Origin: Candidatus Polarisedimenticola svalbardensis
Lineage (GTDB): Bacteria; Acidobacteriota; Polarisedimenticolia; Polarisedimenticolales; Polarisedimenticolaceae
Assembly: GCA_014764515.1 (NCBI GenBank)
Contig: JACXWD010000016.1
Span: 1-64,000 of the forward strand
Reading direction: 5' to 3'
DNA length: 64,000 nt
The position numbers and the translations under genes were made by a program. Position 1 is the stretch's first letter. Each line of letters starts with the position of its first letter. Below the pieces are notes generated by a model that was not told where the DNA came from, ran no database searches, and saw only the letters and a list, made by a program, of their open reading frames with translations. Positions 47,373 through 57,782 of the stretch are shown here, piece by piece.

Positions 47373-48560
47373 CTACCGGTGCATGAACCGCCGGATCATG
47401 GAATGGCCGGGGTTGACGAACAGGCCTGCAGCCTCGGCCGCCGGTTCGGAAAACGGCAGGCCGGCGGCGGCCTCGATGCCGGAGCCGGCGTAACAAAACT
47501 GCGGCGGAACCGAAGAGTGGGCCTTCGTCGAGACCGGTGTCGGGTGGTCTGCGGCGACGAGGATTCTCCACTCGTCATGCCGGCGAACAGCATCGAGGAG
47601 CGGCCCGGTAATATGCCGGTCGATACGCTCCAGCGCCAGTACCTTTTCGTCGGCGTCACCCATATGGCCGGCTTCGTCGGCAGCCTCCACGTGCACGACC
47701 ACCATGTCGTACTCATCCAGCGCCGCCAGCGCCGCCTCGCCCTTGCCTTGGTAATTGGTGTCTATGTACCCGGTAGCGCCAGGCACGTCGATCAGCTTCA
47801 TCCCCATGGAAACAGCGAGCCCGCGAATGATGTCGACGCCGGTAATGACCGCTCCCCTGCAGCCGTAGAGTTCCTGGAACGGGACCAGTTCGGTAGGCCG
47901 CCCCTGCCCCCACAGCCAGATGCCGGTGACCGGGTTGATCCCCTTGCTTCGCCGAACACGATTGATTTCATGGCCTTCCATCAATCGGGCAGCCCGGGTC
48001 ATGACCGATTCGATGCGCTCCGCCGCACCGCCCCGCGGGCGGTGTTGGGCCACAGGTTGGTCCGGTATGTCGTGGGGCGGCTGGCAGACCAGGTCCGCGC
48101 CGTCGCAATTCTCCATGATCAACAGGTTGCGGTAGGAAACACCTGCGTGGAAGGTCATTTTGTCATCGGCGAAAAGAGAGTTCAGGTCGGCTATAAGCCG
48201 GTCCGATTCTTCCTGGGCTATATGCCCGGCGGTAAAGTCGGTCATGCAGCCATCGAGAACGGTCACGAAATTGCACCGGAAGATGATCCCGTCGTCGCTG
48301 CAATCCAGGCCCTGGGCTGCAGCCTCCAGAGGCGCGCGGCCGGAATAATACCTGGCAGGATCGTACCCGAACAACGACAAGGTTCCGACGTCGGTAGCTG
48401 GCGTGAACCCTTCAGGGATTGTGACCAGCCGCCCCAGCGCACCGTTCCTGGATACCCAGTCGGCGTTGGGGATATCGGCCGCTTCAAGCGGGGTGCGACC
48501 GTTCAGCTGTTCCAGCGGTTCGTCGGAGGCGCCATCAGGCAATATGACCACGTATTTCAT
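47373..48560 (-). CDS. apgM: ApgM-type phosphomutase (cofactor-independent PGM or homoserine kinase)
   Basis: A 395-residue alkaline-phosphatase-superfamily protein of the archaeal-type phosphoglycerate mutase group. It starts MKYVVILPDGASDEP with metal-site Asp; TLSLFGYDPARYYSGRAP, VHVEAADEAGHMGD and LVAADHPTPVSTKAHS are the other metal-site motifs. An in-frame GTG at 48575 with AGGAG four bases upstream could add five residues. Some relatives are thought to act as homoserine kinases, and thrC is close by while no thrB is in the window, so that role is possible. Confidence 0.88.
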   Translation of the reverse strand: MKYVVILPDGASDEPLEQLNGRTPLEAADIPNADWVSRNGALGRLVTIPEGFTPATDVGTLSLFGYDPARYYSGRAPLEAAAQGLDCSDDGIIFRCNFVTVLDGCMTDFTAGHIAQEESDRLIADLNSLFADDKMTFHAGVSYRNLLIMENCDGADLVCQPPHDIPDQPVAQHRPRGGAAERIESVMTRAARLMEGHEINRVRRSKGINPVTGIWLWGQGRPTELVPFQELYGCRGAVITGVDIIRGLAVSMGMKLIDVPGATGYIDTNYQGKGEAALAALDEYDMVVVHVEAADEAGHMGDADEKVLALERIDRHITGPLLDAVRRHDEWRILVAADHPTPVSTKAHSSVPPQFCYAGSGIEAAAGLPFSEPAAEAAGLFVNPGHSMIRRFMHR

Positions 48561-48625
48561 CCCAGAAGTATACACAGGGCTCCTGCGCTTGTGTTCCCTC
48601 CCGGGAGCCGCTACTGTCAGAAACC

Positions 48626-50113
48626 ATGATCCGTGAACTGGAACCTCTCACCGGTCTTGCCGCCGAACTGATCCGCCGGGCGGAGCGGGCCGGCGTCTCC
48701 CTGATATGGCGGGCCCAGGCCCGCTTTGCCTGCCAGACCCTTGTGCGAAACGGCAGTGTGGAATCGGCCACCGCCAGCAGTTCAACCGGCCATGGAATCC
48801 AGCTGTTCACCTCCCGGGGGCACACGATCCTTGGGAGCCGGGACGATTTTCTGCCGCAGCCGGCGACCACCCTCCTGGACCACTTGGCAGGGGCTGTCGG
48901 CAGAGCGGACAGGCTCGCTTTGGAGCCGGCGGAGATCTGCCCGCTGACACCGTTGAACGCCCGTGCCATTCCAGATGTCGTGCCGGAGTTCGACAGTATC
49001 GACCTGCCTCGGGCAGGACGCCGCCTGATCGAACTGGAACGGGAGCTTCGCGGCGCCGTTCCCGGAGCCGGGATCAAACTGTCGTACCGCACCGACCTTG
49101 ATTGCTGGCGGGTGTTCCGGTCCGACGGCACCGACGTTCTGTTTGCCATGCCCCGATGCGGGCTGACCATGATCGCCTCCAGCAATGGCGGAGAAGGTCG
49201 GAACACCGTCGGGGCCTCCCTGCACTCCCCCAGTCCCGGTTGTGCCTGGGACGATGAGTACCTGGTCCGTTTCATGGCCAGGGCCAAGGCTGCCGCCAGG
49301 CTGGCCCTGGCGCTTCCGGATGCTCCGGCCCACCCGGCGGGGAGCTACCCGGTGGTGATCGACTACGCCCTGGCCAAGGGGCTGGCCCACGAGGCGTTCG
49401 GCCATGCCGCCGAGGCCGACGGCTACCGTTCCTCGGTGCTGGCAAAAGACGGCAGGTTCGAACATGGACGGAAGGTCGGCGCCGACCATGTCACCATCGT
49501 GGACGAACCGGTGGAAAACGACCACGCCTGGCAGCCGTTCTCCGCCAACGGCGTCCGACGTGAACGGACGGTGATCGTGGACCACGGCCGTCTCGCCGGC
49601 GGGCTGTCCGACCCGTGGTCCGCAGGTCCTGGAGGTGTTGCACTCTCCGGCGCCGGCCGGGCCGAATCGTTCCGCAATGGTCCGGTCCCCAGAATGACCA
49701 ATATCCGGATCGAGGTGGACGATCCCCTGCCGGCTCCCGGACGTTTTGAAGATTACGGCCCGGAGCAGGTCCGCGACCTGCTTGCGAATGCCGGTGTGTT
49801 CCGCCGCCATCCGGTTGTCAGTTTCCTTTCCGGCTACAGTGGCGGGCAAGTCAACACGTCCAGCGGTGATTTCGTGTTCAACTGCAAGGCGATTTACAGA
49901 CTGAGTGAAGGCGGCGTGGAGTTTTTCAAACCGGCGATCTTCTCCGGTTCCATGTTCGGCGCTCTCCATTCGATCCGGGAAGCGTTCGGCCCACTGGAAC
50001 TGGACGCCCTGGGGTATTGCGGCAAGTGGGGCCAGTCGGTGCCGTCCAGCGGCGGCAGCCATCGCTTCCTGGTCCTGGACGACCATCCCACCGTGCGGCT
50101 GGGAGGTGGTTGA
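48626..50113 (+). CDS. tldD: TldD-like metalloprotease subunit
   Basis: A 495-residue TldD family protein. The zinc site HExxxH is in GLAHEAFGHAAEAD. The C-terminal domain contains LSGYSGGQVNTSSGDFVFNC, typical of this family. With TldE it forms a protease that cuts unfolded or modified peptides. Its stop TGA is three bases before the GTG start of the partner gene, so the two are one operon. Confidence 0.95.
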   Translation: MIRELEPLTGLAAELIRRAERAGVSLIWRAQARFACQTLVRNGSVESATASSSTGHGIQLFTSRGHTILGSRDDFLPQPATTLLDHLAGAVGRADRLALEPAEICPLTPLNARAIPDVVPEFDSIDLPRAGRRLIELERELRGAVPGAGIKLSYRTDLDCWRVFRSDGTDVLFAMPRCGLTMIASSNGGEGRNTVGASLHSPSPGCAWDDEYLVRFMARAKAAARLALALPDAPAHPAGSYPVVIDYALAKGLAHEAFGHAAEADGYRSSVLAKDGRFEHGRKVGADHVTIVDEPVENDHAWQPFSANGVRRERTVIVDHGRLAGGLSDPWSAGPGGVALSGAGRAESFRNGPVPRMTNIRIEVDDPLPAPGRFEDYGPEQVRDLLANAGVFRRHPVVSFLSGYSGGQVNTSSGDFVFNCKAIYRLSEGGVEFFKPAIFSGSMFGALHSIREAFGPLELDALGYCGKWGQSVPSSGGSHRFLVLDDHPTVRLGGG

Positions 50114-50115
50114 CG

Positions 50116-51420
50116 GTGCTGGACCGGTTCATTGAGAAGCTGCAGGCGTTCCGGTGCGATGGCCAATCTATCCGGGACTGGTCGGTGTATCAGTCCGAAT
50201 CCCGGCGATTGTCCCTGGGCACCAAGGACCGCCAGACCGGGGTGGTCCACGCCCCCTTGACGGTGAGCGAAGGATGCGGAGCCCGGTACCTCCTGGTCTG
50301 GTCCGACGGCCGCATCAGCCGGGGGAGCCTGGAGCGCAGGCAACTGGACCAGGACGCCGACTCCGCCCTGGCCCAGGCCCGAGCCGTCTCCTTTGAAGAT
50401 CCGGATTCGGACCAGGTGCAGGGACCGGGGGACTTCCCTGAAGTCGACCTTCACGACGGCGGGGTAGCCCGTCTGGCCGGCGGCGAGGTGGAGCCTCTGG
50501 CCGGGCGACTGGCGGCGATCCGCCAGGTCGTAGAGAGCGGTAGATTCAGGACATGGTCCGGCTCGTTCGGCGGATCGGAGGCTACCGCCAGGCTCCGGAC
50601 TTCCAGGGGGCTGGATCTGGGCGGCCGCGGGACTTCCTTCGGATGGCACGCCACCCTGAACGGCGAGATCGGTGACGGCTTCGGCGCCCGGGCCATGGAC
50701 ACCGATCAAGAGTTTGAGGCCCGGCTGGAACGGCTCAGCGACCTGGCATCGAGGCTGTCCCTACCGGGAGACCCACCGCAGGCCGGCGTCATGCCGGTCC
50801 TGCTGCACCCGAACGTGGTGGAGAACTTTGTGCTGGGAACCTTGCTCGGTAACCTGGAAGGGTCCGGCGTGGTGAACGGCGAGGGTTTTTTCCGGAAGGA
50901 GCAATTCGGCTCGCAAGATCCGGTCCTGCGGACCGACCTGAACCTCCGCCTGGACCCTCTGGTGCCGATGAAATCCGGGTCGTACCGCTTCACCGCAGAA
51001 GGGGTTCCGGCCAACCGCTGTCACTTCATCGAAAACGGTCGATTGGTCCAACCGGTACTGAACCTGAAATATGCACGGCGGTTCGGCAGTTCCCCCACAC
51101 CGGTGCCGACCAGCCTGGATACTGTGCACCTTGAAGGGCCGCCGGAGCTGACGGAAAAGCAGGGATTCGAGGCGGCGGCCGGTGGGGCCATGGTTCTTTC
51201 GGTTCTCGGCGCCCACACCCAGGACGCGTCAAGCGGAGATTTCTCGCTCTCCTCACCCCAGGCTCTGGGCATTGCCGGGAGTGAAGCAGCAGGCCGCCTG
51301 CGAGGAACCATCTCGGGCAACCTGTTCGAGCTGCTGCAGTCGGACCACCTCACCCTGGTGCGGTTCGAAGGCGAGCACACTCCAGGCCTTCTGGTCCGCT
51401 GCCGCTTCGACCCGAAGTAA
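50116..51420 (+). CDS. tldE: TldE/PmbA-like partner subunit
   Basis: A 434-residue PmbA family protein. The GTG start at 50116 is nine bases after GGGAGG; a TTG at 50110 would overlap the tldD stop. It lacks the HExxxH of TldD, as expected for the non-catalytic partner, and has the family's DASSGDFSLSSPQALGI motif near the C-terminus. It pairs with the upstream tldD. Confidence 0.93.
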   Translation: MLDRFIEKLQAFRCDGQSIRDWSVYQSESRRLSLGTKDRQTGVVHAPLTVSEGCGARYLLVWSDGRISRGSLERRQLDQDADSALAQARAVSFEDPDSDQVQGPGDFPEVDLHDGGVARLAGGEVEPLAGRLAAIRQVVESGRFRTWSGSFGGSEATARLRTSRGLDLGGRGTSFGWHATLNGEIGDGFGARAMDTDQEFEARLERLSDLASRLSLPGDPPQAGVMPVLLHPNVVENFVLGTLLGNLEGSGVVNGEGFFRKEQFGSQDPVLRTDLNLRLDPLVPMKSGSYRFTAEGVPANRCHFIENGRLVQPVLNLKYARRFGSSPTPVPTSLDTVHLEGPPELTEKQGFEAAAGGAMVLSVLGAHTQDASSGDFSLSSPQALGIAGSEAAGRLRGTISGNLFELLQSDHLTLVRFEGEHTPGLLVRCRFDPK

Positions 51421-51428
51421 ATTCGGGC

Positions 51429-53687
51429 TCAGCCTTCCTTGCGGATCAGACGGCCCAGAGCTTCGCGATCCGGCTCCAGCAGTTCTTCAATGCGCGGGTG
51501 GTGCACCTCGGCCACGATGATCTGACCGACCTCGGTATTGACGTCGGTATAGATGCCGTGGGACTGCATCTTCGAGGTCTGGTAGCGATTATCGTCCGTC
51601 GGGCTGACGTAATGCACAGAATCGACCTTGTAGCGATGCACCAGGTAAAGATGGATAAGGGTCATCAAACGCTTCTTGCGTAGAAGCGGTTCGAAAGTGT
51701 TCTGATCCCGCACCGACATGATGTTCCGGCCCTTGCGGTCCTGGATCGGCGCAAATACCACGTTGGCCAGCTTCTCGCCGACCGCGTCGAGAATGCCGAG
51801 TTCCAGCAGTTCCGAGCCTGCCCGGTGGGGCCGCAGATCGACCCTGAGGTCCTGCGGCAACTCATTGTGCTTGCTCCAGAGCGCCAGCCAGCCCTCCAGC
51901 AGCTTTTTCGGAACCTCGGTCTGGATGAGGTGCTGGTGCTGGGTCGAACCTTTCCCCATCGCCTTCGTTGTCGCGGTGCGCCCCGAAGATGCGACCAGGG
52001 CGCCGTCCAGGCGGGGGCCGCCCACCAGGGTCTGGGGCGTCTTGTAAGGTGATTCGACGAGACGGAACTTCCGCTGAAGCCGGGCCAGCGCCAGCATACC
52101 GTCCTGCTGCAACGCGGTGGTGAATTCTTCTGCCGCAAGTCCGTCGATTTGATGGCCGCCGTAGGTGATGAAATTGAATACGAATCCCATCTTGCCCAAT
52201 TCCTCAGGGAAGCGACGCATGTCGTCGTCGCTCATGCCGGTGCTGTCCCAGTTGAATGAAGGCGAAAGGTTGTAGGCCAGCATCTGGTCCGGATACACGG
52301 CATGGATCGCCTCGGCGAATTTGCGGGCGTCAGCCAGGTCCGCCGACTTCGTCTCCATCCAGAGAATATCGCAGAACGGTGCGGCGGCCAGCGACTTGGC
52401 GATGGCGCACGGGATTCCGCCGCGCATCTGGTAGTACCCTTCCGGCGTCTGGGCGCGATCGCAGTCCCAGATGATCTGTATCCCCAGAGAACGCGCTTTG
52501 TCCTTGGAAGCCTGCAGGGACGCCGTCGCGGCGAACTCCCGCCATTCCTCCACGCTCATCCCGGCGACTTCGCCTTCGGAGGCGCGGAACTCCAGCACTT
52601 CGGCTACCGCGTCACCGTAGGTCTCAAGGCCTGCGTCTTCTTCCCAGCATTCCAGGAGGCGGCCGGCGACGGCATCGAACCGGGAGTCAACCCGGACCTC
52701 GCCGGAATCGAGATAGGCACGCGCTGCATCGTCCGCCAGCTTCGTGATCCCCTTGCGCTCCAACCACGTCTCCGCCGCCTGGTATTCGCTGTCGGCAAGC
52801 TGGTACAGCAGGTGGCCGTTGAGCTCCGTGACGCCGAGTCCATTGAAATAGCGGATCAGCGCCAGGTACGCCGCCTTGTACGGAGGCACCTGAACGCTGG
52901 TCGCACCGAGGACGAACGGCTGATCGCGTTCGTCACTGCGGTCCTCGAGAAGCGTCGCCGCCTCGGCATCGGTACGTGCGACGATGATGCCGCCGACGTT
53001 CATGACATCGAGCTGGAACCGGGCCGCGTTCAACCGTTTGATCTGCTCGCCTGAAGACACAAGAACCTTGCCGCCCTGATGACCGCACTTCTTGGTGCCG
53101 GGCCGCTGGTCCTCGATGTGATAGCCGGGCACCCCGGCTTCTACAAAACGGCGGATCAGGTTGCGCACGTGAGGGTCGCCCCCATGCCCGGTATCGGCAT
53201 CGGCGATGATGAACGGACGGAAATCGTGAACCGGAGCCGCCTTCCGTTCCGCTTCGCTCATCCGGGAACGGAGGTAGTGCTGATTGCGGTCGGCGGTAAG
53301 CAGGGCGCGAACCAGGACCGCCGCTTCGTTGGGCACCTGGCTTAGCGGATAGCTGGCGAGATCAGGCCCCGGCGCTTCCCCGGATGAGCCCTTGGCCGAT
53401 GTCGCCCAGCCACCGAGGTAGATACCCTCAAGCCCCAGCCGCTTCATGGTGACCGCCTGGCCAGGGGAATACGGCCCGAAGGTGGTAATGCTCTCGCGAG
53501 CCTCGAACAGCTCCCGCAGGCGATCATGGAACCCTATAGCCGCCTCCCGGGCCACCTGGTGATCATTACCGATAGTGCCCCGTTGCTCGGCTACCTGCCG
53601 GGCCGTGAACAGGCGGACGATGCCTCGAAACCGGGGGCTGGCGAACCACTCCTCGGTTTGTGCCACTTGCTGCTCGAAAGAATCCAT
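51429..53687 (-). CDS. aceA: Isocitrate lyase, long form
   Basis: A 752-residue enzyme. The start at 53687 (MDSFEQQ) follows AGGAG by eight bases. The catalytic KKCGH motif is in [10 protein letters not shown], with [12 protein letters not shown] for metal binding. The length is like Icl2 of Mycobacterium rather than the common 430 residues, with an insert and a C-terminal extension. It splits isocitrate into glyoxylate and succinate, the first step of the glyoxylate shunt. It lies 16 bases after aceB, so the two are an operon. Confidence 0.95.
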   Translation of the reverse strand: MDSFEQQVAQTEEWFASPRFRGIVRLFTARQVAEQRGTIGNDHQVAREAAIGFHDRLRELFEARESITTFGPYSPGQAVTMKRLGLEGIYLGGWATSAKGSSGEAPGPDLASYPLSQVPNEAAVLVRALLTADRNQHYLRSRMSEAERKAAPVHDFRPFIIADADTGHGGDPHVRNLIRRFVEAGVPGYHIEDQRPGTKKCGHQGGKVLVSSGEQIKRLNAARFQLDVMNVGGIIVARTDAEAATLLEDRSDERDQPFVLGATSVQVPPYKAAYLALIRYFNGLGVTELNGHLLYQLADSEYQAAETWLERKGITKLADDAARAYLDSGEVRVDSRFDAVAGRLLECWEEDAGLETYGDAVAEVLEFRASEGEVAGMSVEEWREFAATASLQASKDKARSLGIQIIWDCDRAQTPEGYYQMRGGIPCAIAKSLAAAPFCDILWMETKSADLADARKFAEAIHAVYPDQMLAYNLSPSFNWDSTGMSDDDMRRFPEELGKMGFVFNFITYGGHQIDGLAAEEFTTALQQDGMLALARLQRKFRLVESPYKTPQTLVGGPRLDGALVASSGRTATTKAMGKGSTQHQHLIQTEVPKKLLEGWLALWSKHNELPQDLRVDLRPHRAGSELLELGILDAVGEKLANVVFAPIQDRKGRNIMSVRDQNTFEPLLRKKRLMTLIHLYLVHRYKVDSVHYVSPTDDNRYQTSKMQSHGIYTDVNTEVGQIIVAEVHHPRIEELLEPDREALGRLIRKEG

Positions 53688-53703
53688 GGTGCTGCTCCTG
53701 TTC

Positions 53704-55587
53704 CTATTCTTCAAAGTCCAGGTTTTCGGTAATACGCGTGCCGTCCTTTGAAAAGGCGGCGAAATAGTCTGTGATGCGCCGTTCGGCTTCAGCCAGATCG
53801 TCCAGATTAAGGTTGACGTTCAGCAGGTCGATGTACCACGGCGCCTTGACCTCGCTTGCTACCAGAGCGCTGAGAATGGCGCGGGCGATCGGCAGTGTGG
53901 TCGCCTTGGAATCATCGTGGACGTCCCGGGAATCGGCAATCTTCAGCTTCGCATATTCCTCATCGAGGAGGCGTTCGAACAGATCGCCGGTAAAGAGATC
54001 ACCGGCACTCACCCCGGTTTCGGTATCGGCGGCGGTGAACGGCGCACTCTTGTGGAGCCACTCCCAGAGGATGCTGACCCGGATCTCGCCGGTAGCCATG
54101 TCCTCCATGAGGTACAGCACGTCGTCATCGCCGAAGAAATCCGCCGGCTTGAGGGCTGCCGCCTGGAAACCCCGGAGGAACGCGTTTCCATACTGGAGTG
54201 CGACGCTCAGGAGATCCCTGGCGCCCCGGATGGTGCGCGGCGCATCTTCAAGCAGCATCAGACCCGCCGCCTCGTCCGGGCCGTATGTCAGCGGCTCGAA
54301 CCGCCGGCCGAGCTGATTGTCTTCGCCGATTTTCTCCCAGACCGGCCGGACGATATGGACCATCTTCCAGTGCGCCACCCATTTGCCGCTGGCGCCCTCG
54401 CGCTGCTCCCGCTGGGCGCCGGCCGTCGCCTTCTGCATTCCTGATTTAACTCCAGCCGCCGAGCCGACGGGGATGTTCGGCTCCATCCCTCCCTGCCACA
54501 GGGCACAGTTGCCGTTACGATCCGGGGTATTCACGGCCCGGCGAACACGATCTTCGTAGTGCCGCATGTATGCATAGGTCATCCCGATGGCGTCGATATT
54601 CGGATTGACGAAACCCGGGTCCCAGGCCAGGGCGTCGGCGACGCTGTTGATGTAGTCCCAGCGCCCCGTGTTGTACCCGACGAAGTGCCGGCCCAAAGCT
54701 GCGCGTATTTCCATCAACTGGAACGACGCCTCGATCTGCTCCACGAGTACGTACACCTTGACGGCGCCGCACGGCAGGCCCAAATGCTCCTCAAGCAGCG
54801 TGATCATCTTGTTCCAGAGCGCCGCCTCCCCTGCCGTCTGAATCTTCGGCAGGTACAGCACGATGGATGAACCGGCCGCCTGCAATGGCCCGTGGTTGTT
54901 GACCACGTAGAGCGCCAGGTCGACGATGGAGGCCGAGAACCCCGATCCGTCGGCTTCTCGGACATGCCGGTCGTCCAGATGCAGGCCTCGAGCCCTGAAG
55001 ATCCGGGTAGTAAATTCAAGCTGGGTGCGCCAGTCCTCAACAATGGCGCGTCCGAAGAACGCTTCGGACCAGGCGTTCATCTCCCCCGCCACCTGCCCGG
55101 CGACTTCGAGGAAAACCGGGTCGCGGGCAATAGCCAGTTTGAGATTGCGGTGGTTGTCCAGGGACATGGTATCGACCTGGCCCAGCGCATCCTCTCCATC
55201 GAACATCCAGCCGTCGGCGCCGGACAGAAGCGCGTAGGCCACATTCCGCAAGCCGCTGGCTGTCGAGGACCGGGGTTTGGTTGCCGGGCCGGTTCCCTGG
55301 ATCCATTGGCGCTGCAGGTCGTCCGGGATGTCGGCTCCATCGAAATTCCCGTCGCGAGCATCCTGAACCCGGATGGCGGTACCTAGAATCAAGGCCTCAC
55401 GATCCAGAAAGTCGATACGTTGACTCGATTCGGCGCGATTTTTACGGCGTTCGAGCCTTGCCGCCATCAGGCCTCGCCGTTCCAGGTTCAGCGGGGCCAG
55501 CGCCGAGAGGGCCGCAAGAACCTCCGGTGTGAATATGTCCTGATAATCCTTCAGAACCCGGTCACGGGTCGTGAGGGCGAACGACAT
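53704..55587 (-). CDS. aceB: Malate synthase
   Basis: A 627-residue malate synthase of the A type. Conserved features are [45 protein letters not shown] and [13 protein letters not shown]. It joins glyoxylate and acetyl-CoA to malate. First gene of the glyoxylate shunt operon with aceA. GGGGAGG lies six bases before the ATG. It is longer than AceB of E. coli (533). The 84-base upstream region has two TTGAC boxes and a GTATAC palindrome but no clear promoter. Confidence 0.94.
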   Translation of the reverse strand: MSFALTTRDRVLKDYQDIFTPEVLAALSALAPLNLERRGLMAARLERRKNRAESSQRIDFLDREALILGTAIRVQDARDGNFDGADIPDDLQRQWIQGTGPATKPRSSTASGLRNVAYALLSGADGWMFDGEDALGQVDTMSLDNHRNLKLAIARDPVFLEVAGQVAGEMNAWSEAFFGRAIVEDWRTQLEFTTRIFRARGLHLDDRHVREADGSGFSASIVDLALYVVNNHGPLQAAGSSIVLYLPKIQTAGEAALWNKMITLLEEHLGLPCGAVKVYVLVEQIEASFQLMEIRAALGRHFVGYNTGRWDYINSVADALAWDPGFVNPNIDAIGMTYAYMRHYEDRVRRAVNTPDRNGNCALWQGGMEPNIPVGSAAGVKSGMQKATAGAQREQREGASGKWVAHWKMVHIVRPVWEKIGEDNQLGRRFEPLTYGPDEAAGLMLLEDAPRTIRGARDLLSVALQYGNAFLRGFQAAALKPADFFGDDDVLYLMEDMATGEIRVSILWEWLHKSAPFTAADTETGVSAGDLFTGDLFERLLDEEYAKLKIADSRDVHDDSKATTLPIARAILSALVASEVKAPWYIDLLNVNLNLDDLAEAERRITDYFAAFSKDGTRITENLDFEE

Positions 55588-55670
55588 GGCGATCCTCCCC
55601 TTGAACAGCCCAGTCCGGCAAGCTTCCCGTAACGCCTCGTTGATGTCAACCGATGTATACGGTCAAGTCG

Positions 55671-56963
55671 CTACAGTTGCCCGCGAACAAACGGCAGGAT
55701 CAAACGCACCAGGCGGACCTTGACCCTCTTCCAGAACCCGACGCCGGGGTATCGCTCCTGGTACCCCTCAGGCCGACCGTTGCCATCGATCCGCCAGGCG
55801 CTGGTCAGGTGATCGTCCATCGAACTGACCAGGTCGGCGGCAAGGAAAGGGTCCTCTATTGCAATGGCGATCTCCGTGTTGAGTCGTTCGGACCTGGGGT
55901 CCAGGTTGTAGCTGCCGATGACGATAGTCTCTCCGTCGATTACCGCCGACTTGGCGTGCATGCTCTCCGGCCCGGTGTACTCCCACAACTCGATCCCCAT
56001 CCGGACCAGTTCCTTCTTTTTACCTACATAACCTGCCTGGGGCCAGACGTTGTCGGTAGACTGCAGCGAGTTGGTCAACAGGCGGACCCGGACCCCTCGA
56101 TCCAGGAGTTCACGAAAAAGTTTCCTCATCCGCCGGGTTACGACCAGGTAGGGCGTTTCGATGAAAACCGAACTCTCGGCGCCGGCCAGCAGTTCCACCA
56201 GGTCCTTGCGGATGCCCGGGCGTTTGCGGATCGGCGTGACCTCATCGCGTAGAAAGCGGGCCGAACCGACCTGGATGGTTGAGGCCAGAAGCCGGCCATT
56301 GGTTTCCATGGAGACAATCGGTGACCTGTCCAGATACCCGCCTCCCTTGTCCACCGACAGGGCCGCCTGCTCCAGCCACTCCCTTGTTAATACCAGCGAC
56401 GGCGGGTCCTCCACATGGCCACTGTTCCACAGCGCCTCGAAATAGTCCGAAGCCTCCCCGGCCACCGCCCCCTGAACGTAAATGTCCCGATCCACATAAT
56501 TCAGTTCCGGGTCCAGCCCGAAATACGGGTCTTCTATATTTCTCCCTCCGGCAATCAGGTGCTCCCGGTCCACAACCACCAGCTTGTCGTGCATGCGCCT
56601 TGTCCACCAGAACGGCTTGCAGAGACTGAAGCGGTGATAGAGGCGAACCTCCACACCTTCCTCGGCGAGGTGGAAAATGATGGAACCGGACACCTTGTTC
56701 CACTGTGAGTCCACCAGCAGACGGACCTGGACACCGCGGCGCGCCGCTTCCCGTAACAGGTACAGCCCGGCCAGGCCCGAATAATCGTCCTCGTAGATGA
56801 AGTAGGCCGCATCGATGGTTGTGGTGGCGGCCAGCACCAGGTCGACCCGGGCCTGGGCCGCATCGGAGTGGCTGTCCAGGATGAGGACCTGTTCGGCGAG
56901 GACAACCGTGCCGAAGAGAAGAAGCCAAAGAAGAGGCGCCAGGCGGAATAGCTGTTTGGTCAT
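55671..56963 (-). CDS. Phospholipase D-like protein (cardiolipin synthase family)
   Basis: A 430-residue exported protein with a signal peptide (LLWLLLFGTVVLAEQ) and two HKD motifs: RMHDKLVVVDREHLIAGGRN and SMHAKSAVIDGETIVIGSYN. This is the layout of PLD-type cardiolipin synthases and of related periplasmic PLD proteins. The catalytic His, Lys and Asp are all present. Its ATG overlaps the stop of the Lcl-domain gene by four bases. Confidence 0.92.
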   Translation of the reverse strand: MTKQLFRLAPLLWLLLFGTVVLAEQVLILDSHSDAAQARVDLVLAATTTIDAAYFIYEDDYSGLAGLYLLREAARRGVQVRLLVDSQWNKVSGSIIFHLAEEGVEVRLYHRFSLCKPFWWTRRMHDKLVVVDREHLIAGGRNIEDPYFGLDPELNYVDRDIYVQGAVAGEASDYFEALWNSGHVEDPPSLVLTREWLEQAALSVDKGGGYLDRSPIVSMETNGRLLASTIQVGSARFLRDEVTPIRKRPGIRKDLVELLAGAESSVFIETPYLVVTRRMRKLFRELLDRGVRVRLLTNSLQSTDNVWPQAGYVGKKKELVRMGIELWEYTGPESMHAKSAVIDGETIVIGSYNLDPRSERLNTEIAIAIEDPFLAADLVSSMDDHLTSAWRIDGNGRPEGYQERYPGVGFWKRVKVRLVRLILPFVRGQL

Positions 56964-57427
56964 TCAGCCTTTTCATCCGAGTCGCGAACGCACAGCGCTC
57001 GCAGGTCGCCCGACAATTCGAGGACAGAAGTGCCCTGTGATCCGTAATTGAAGTCGAAGTAGAGAGCGGATGAGGAGCCATCTCTGGTCGAACTCCACGA
57101 GCTTGAACGCGATATCTTCACACTCAATGGTCCCCGGTACCCTCTCTCGTCGAAAATAGCCTCGAGTTCTTCGATAGTCGGCAGACGCCAGTTGGAAGAC
57201 CTATCGAGCACGAGTTCATGGCAGTAGGTGGTCGCCTTGTGCCAATCGATATCCTCCTGGTTGTCCTTCGTCGTCCAGTGCAGTCCGGTCTCCGCGTCAC
57301 TAACCGATCCCTCACCTGAAACCTGGAAACGCATCTCGGCAGCACCATCCTCAGCCACTACGAACTGAATGGTCATACAAACCGCCAAAATGATCATGAC
57401 TGCAGTCACATGGTTCCGCTTCATCAT
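56960..57427 (-). CDS. Exported Lcl-domain (DUF1566) protein
   Basis: A 155-residue protein starting MMKRNHVTAVMII, six bases after GGGAGG. Signal peptide to VVAED. The mature domain is the Lcl C-terminal type: DAETGLHWTTKDNQEDIDW, HELVLDRSSNWRLPTIEEL, SSSWSSTRDGSSSALYFDF and LRALCVRDS. The domain is a surface or periplasmic module of unknown function, at times collagen-like-protein-linked. It is coupled to the PLD gene. Confidence 0.85.
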   Translation of the reverse strand: MMKRNHVTAVMIILAVCMTIQFVVAEDGAAEMRFQVSGEGSVSDAETGLHWTTKDNQEDIDWHKATTYCHELVLDRSSNWRLPTIEELEAIFDERGYRGPLSVKISRSSSWSSTRDGSSSALYFDFNYGSQGTSVLELSGDLRALCVRDSDEKAE

Positions 57428-57782
57428 CTGCATCCTCCCCTCATCCCGTCGTTTTTCGATATCCCGCGGTAATAATAACCCTACTGTTCCCACCAACCTG
57501 GAAGCCTTGACACAGACCCTCTGCGATCACCTAGAAAACATGTAACTTAGCGTTTCGCCCTGGCGAAGCAGGACGAAGGGATCGCACGGCCGGTGCCGGC
57601 CCGCCTGGGTGCCGACTTCGGTCAGTCCTCGTCAGGTCAGTTCGGACAGCCCTATCCGAGCCAGCGTCCAACATCGATTTCATTTTTGTTATTATAGATA
57701 CATAAATAACATAAATTTCTATTGTATTTAGAATTACATAACTCATATTGAGTAAGGAGGACAACACAACCGGAGACTTCAG
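57428..57782. other. Divergent intergenic region with an AT-rich tract
   Basis: A 355-base gap between the Lcl gene and the cytochrome gene. The part 57676-57745 is strongly AT-rich in an otherwise GC-rich window, with repeated ACATAA. An AAGGAGG lies at about 57755 without a start codon nearby, while the true cytochrome start uses a GGAG closer to the ATG. A minus-strand ORF across it looks like chance. The tract is probably a promoter/UP-like region; no convincing -35/-10 pair stands out. Confidence 0.6.
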
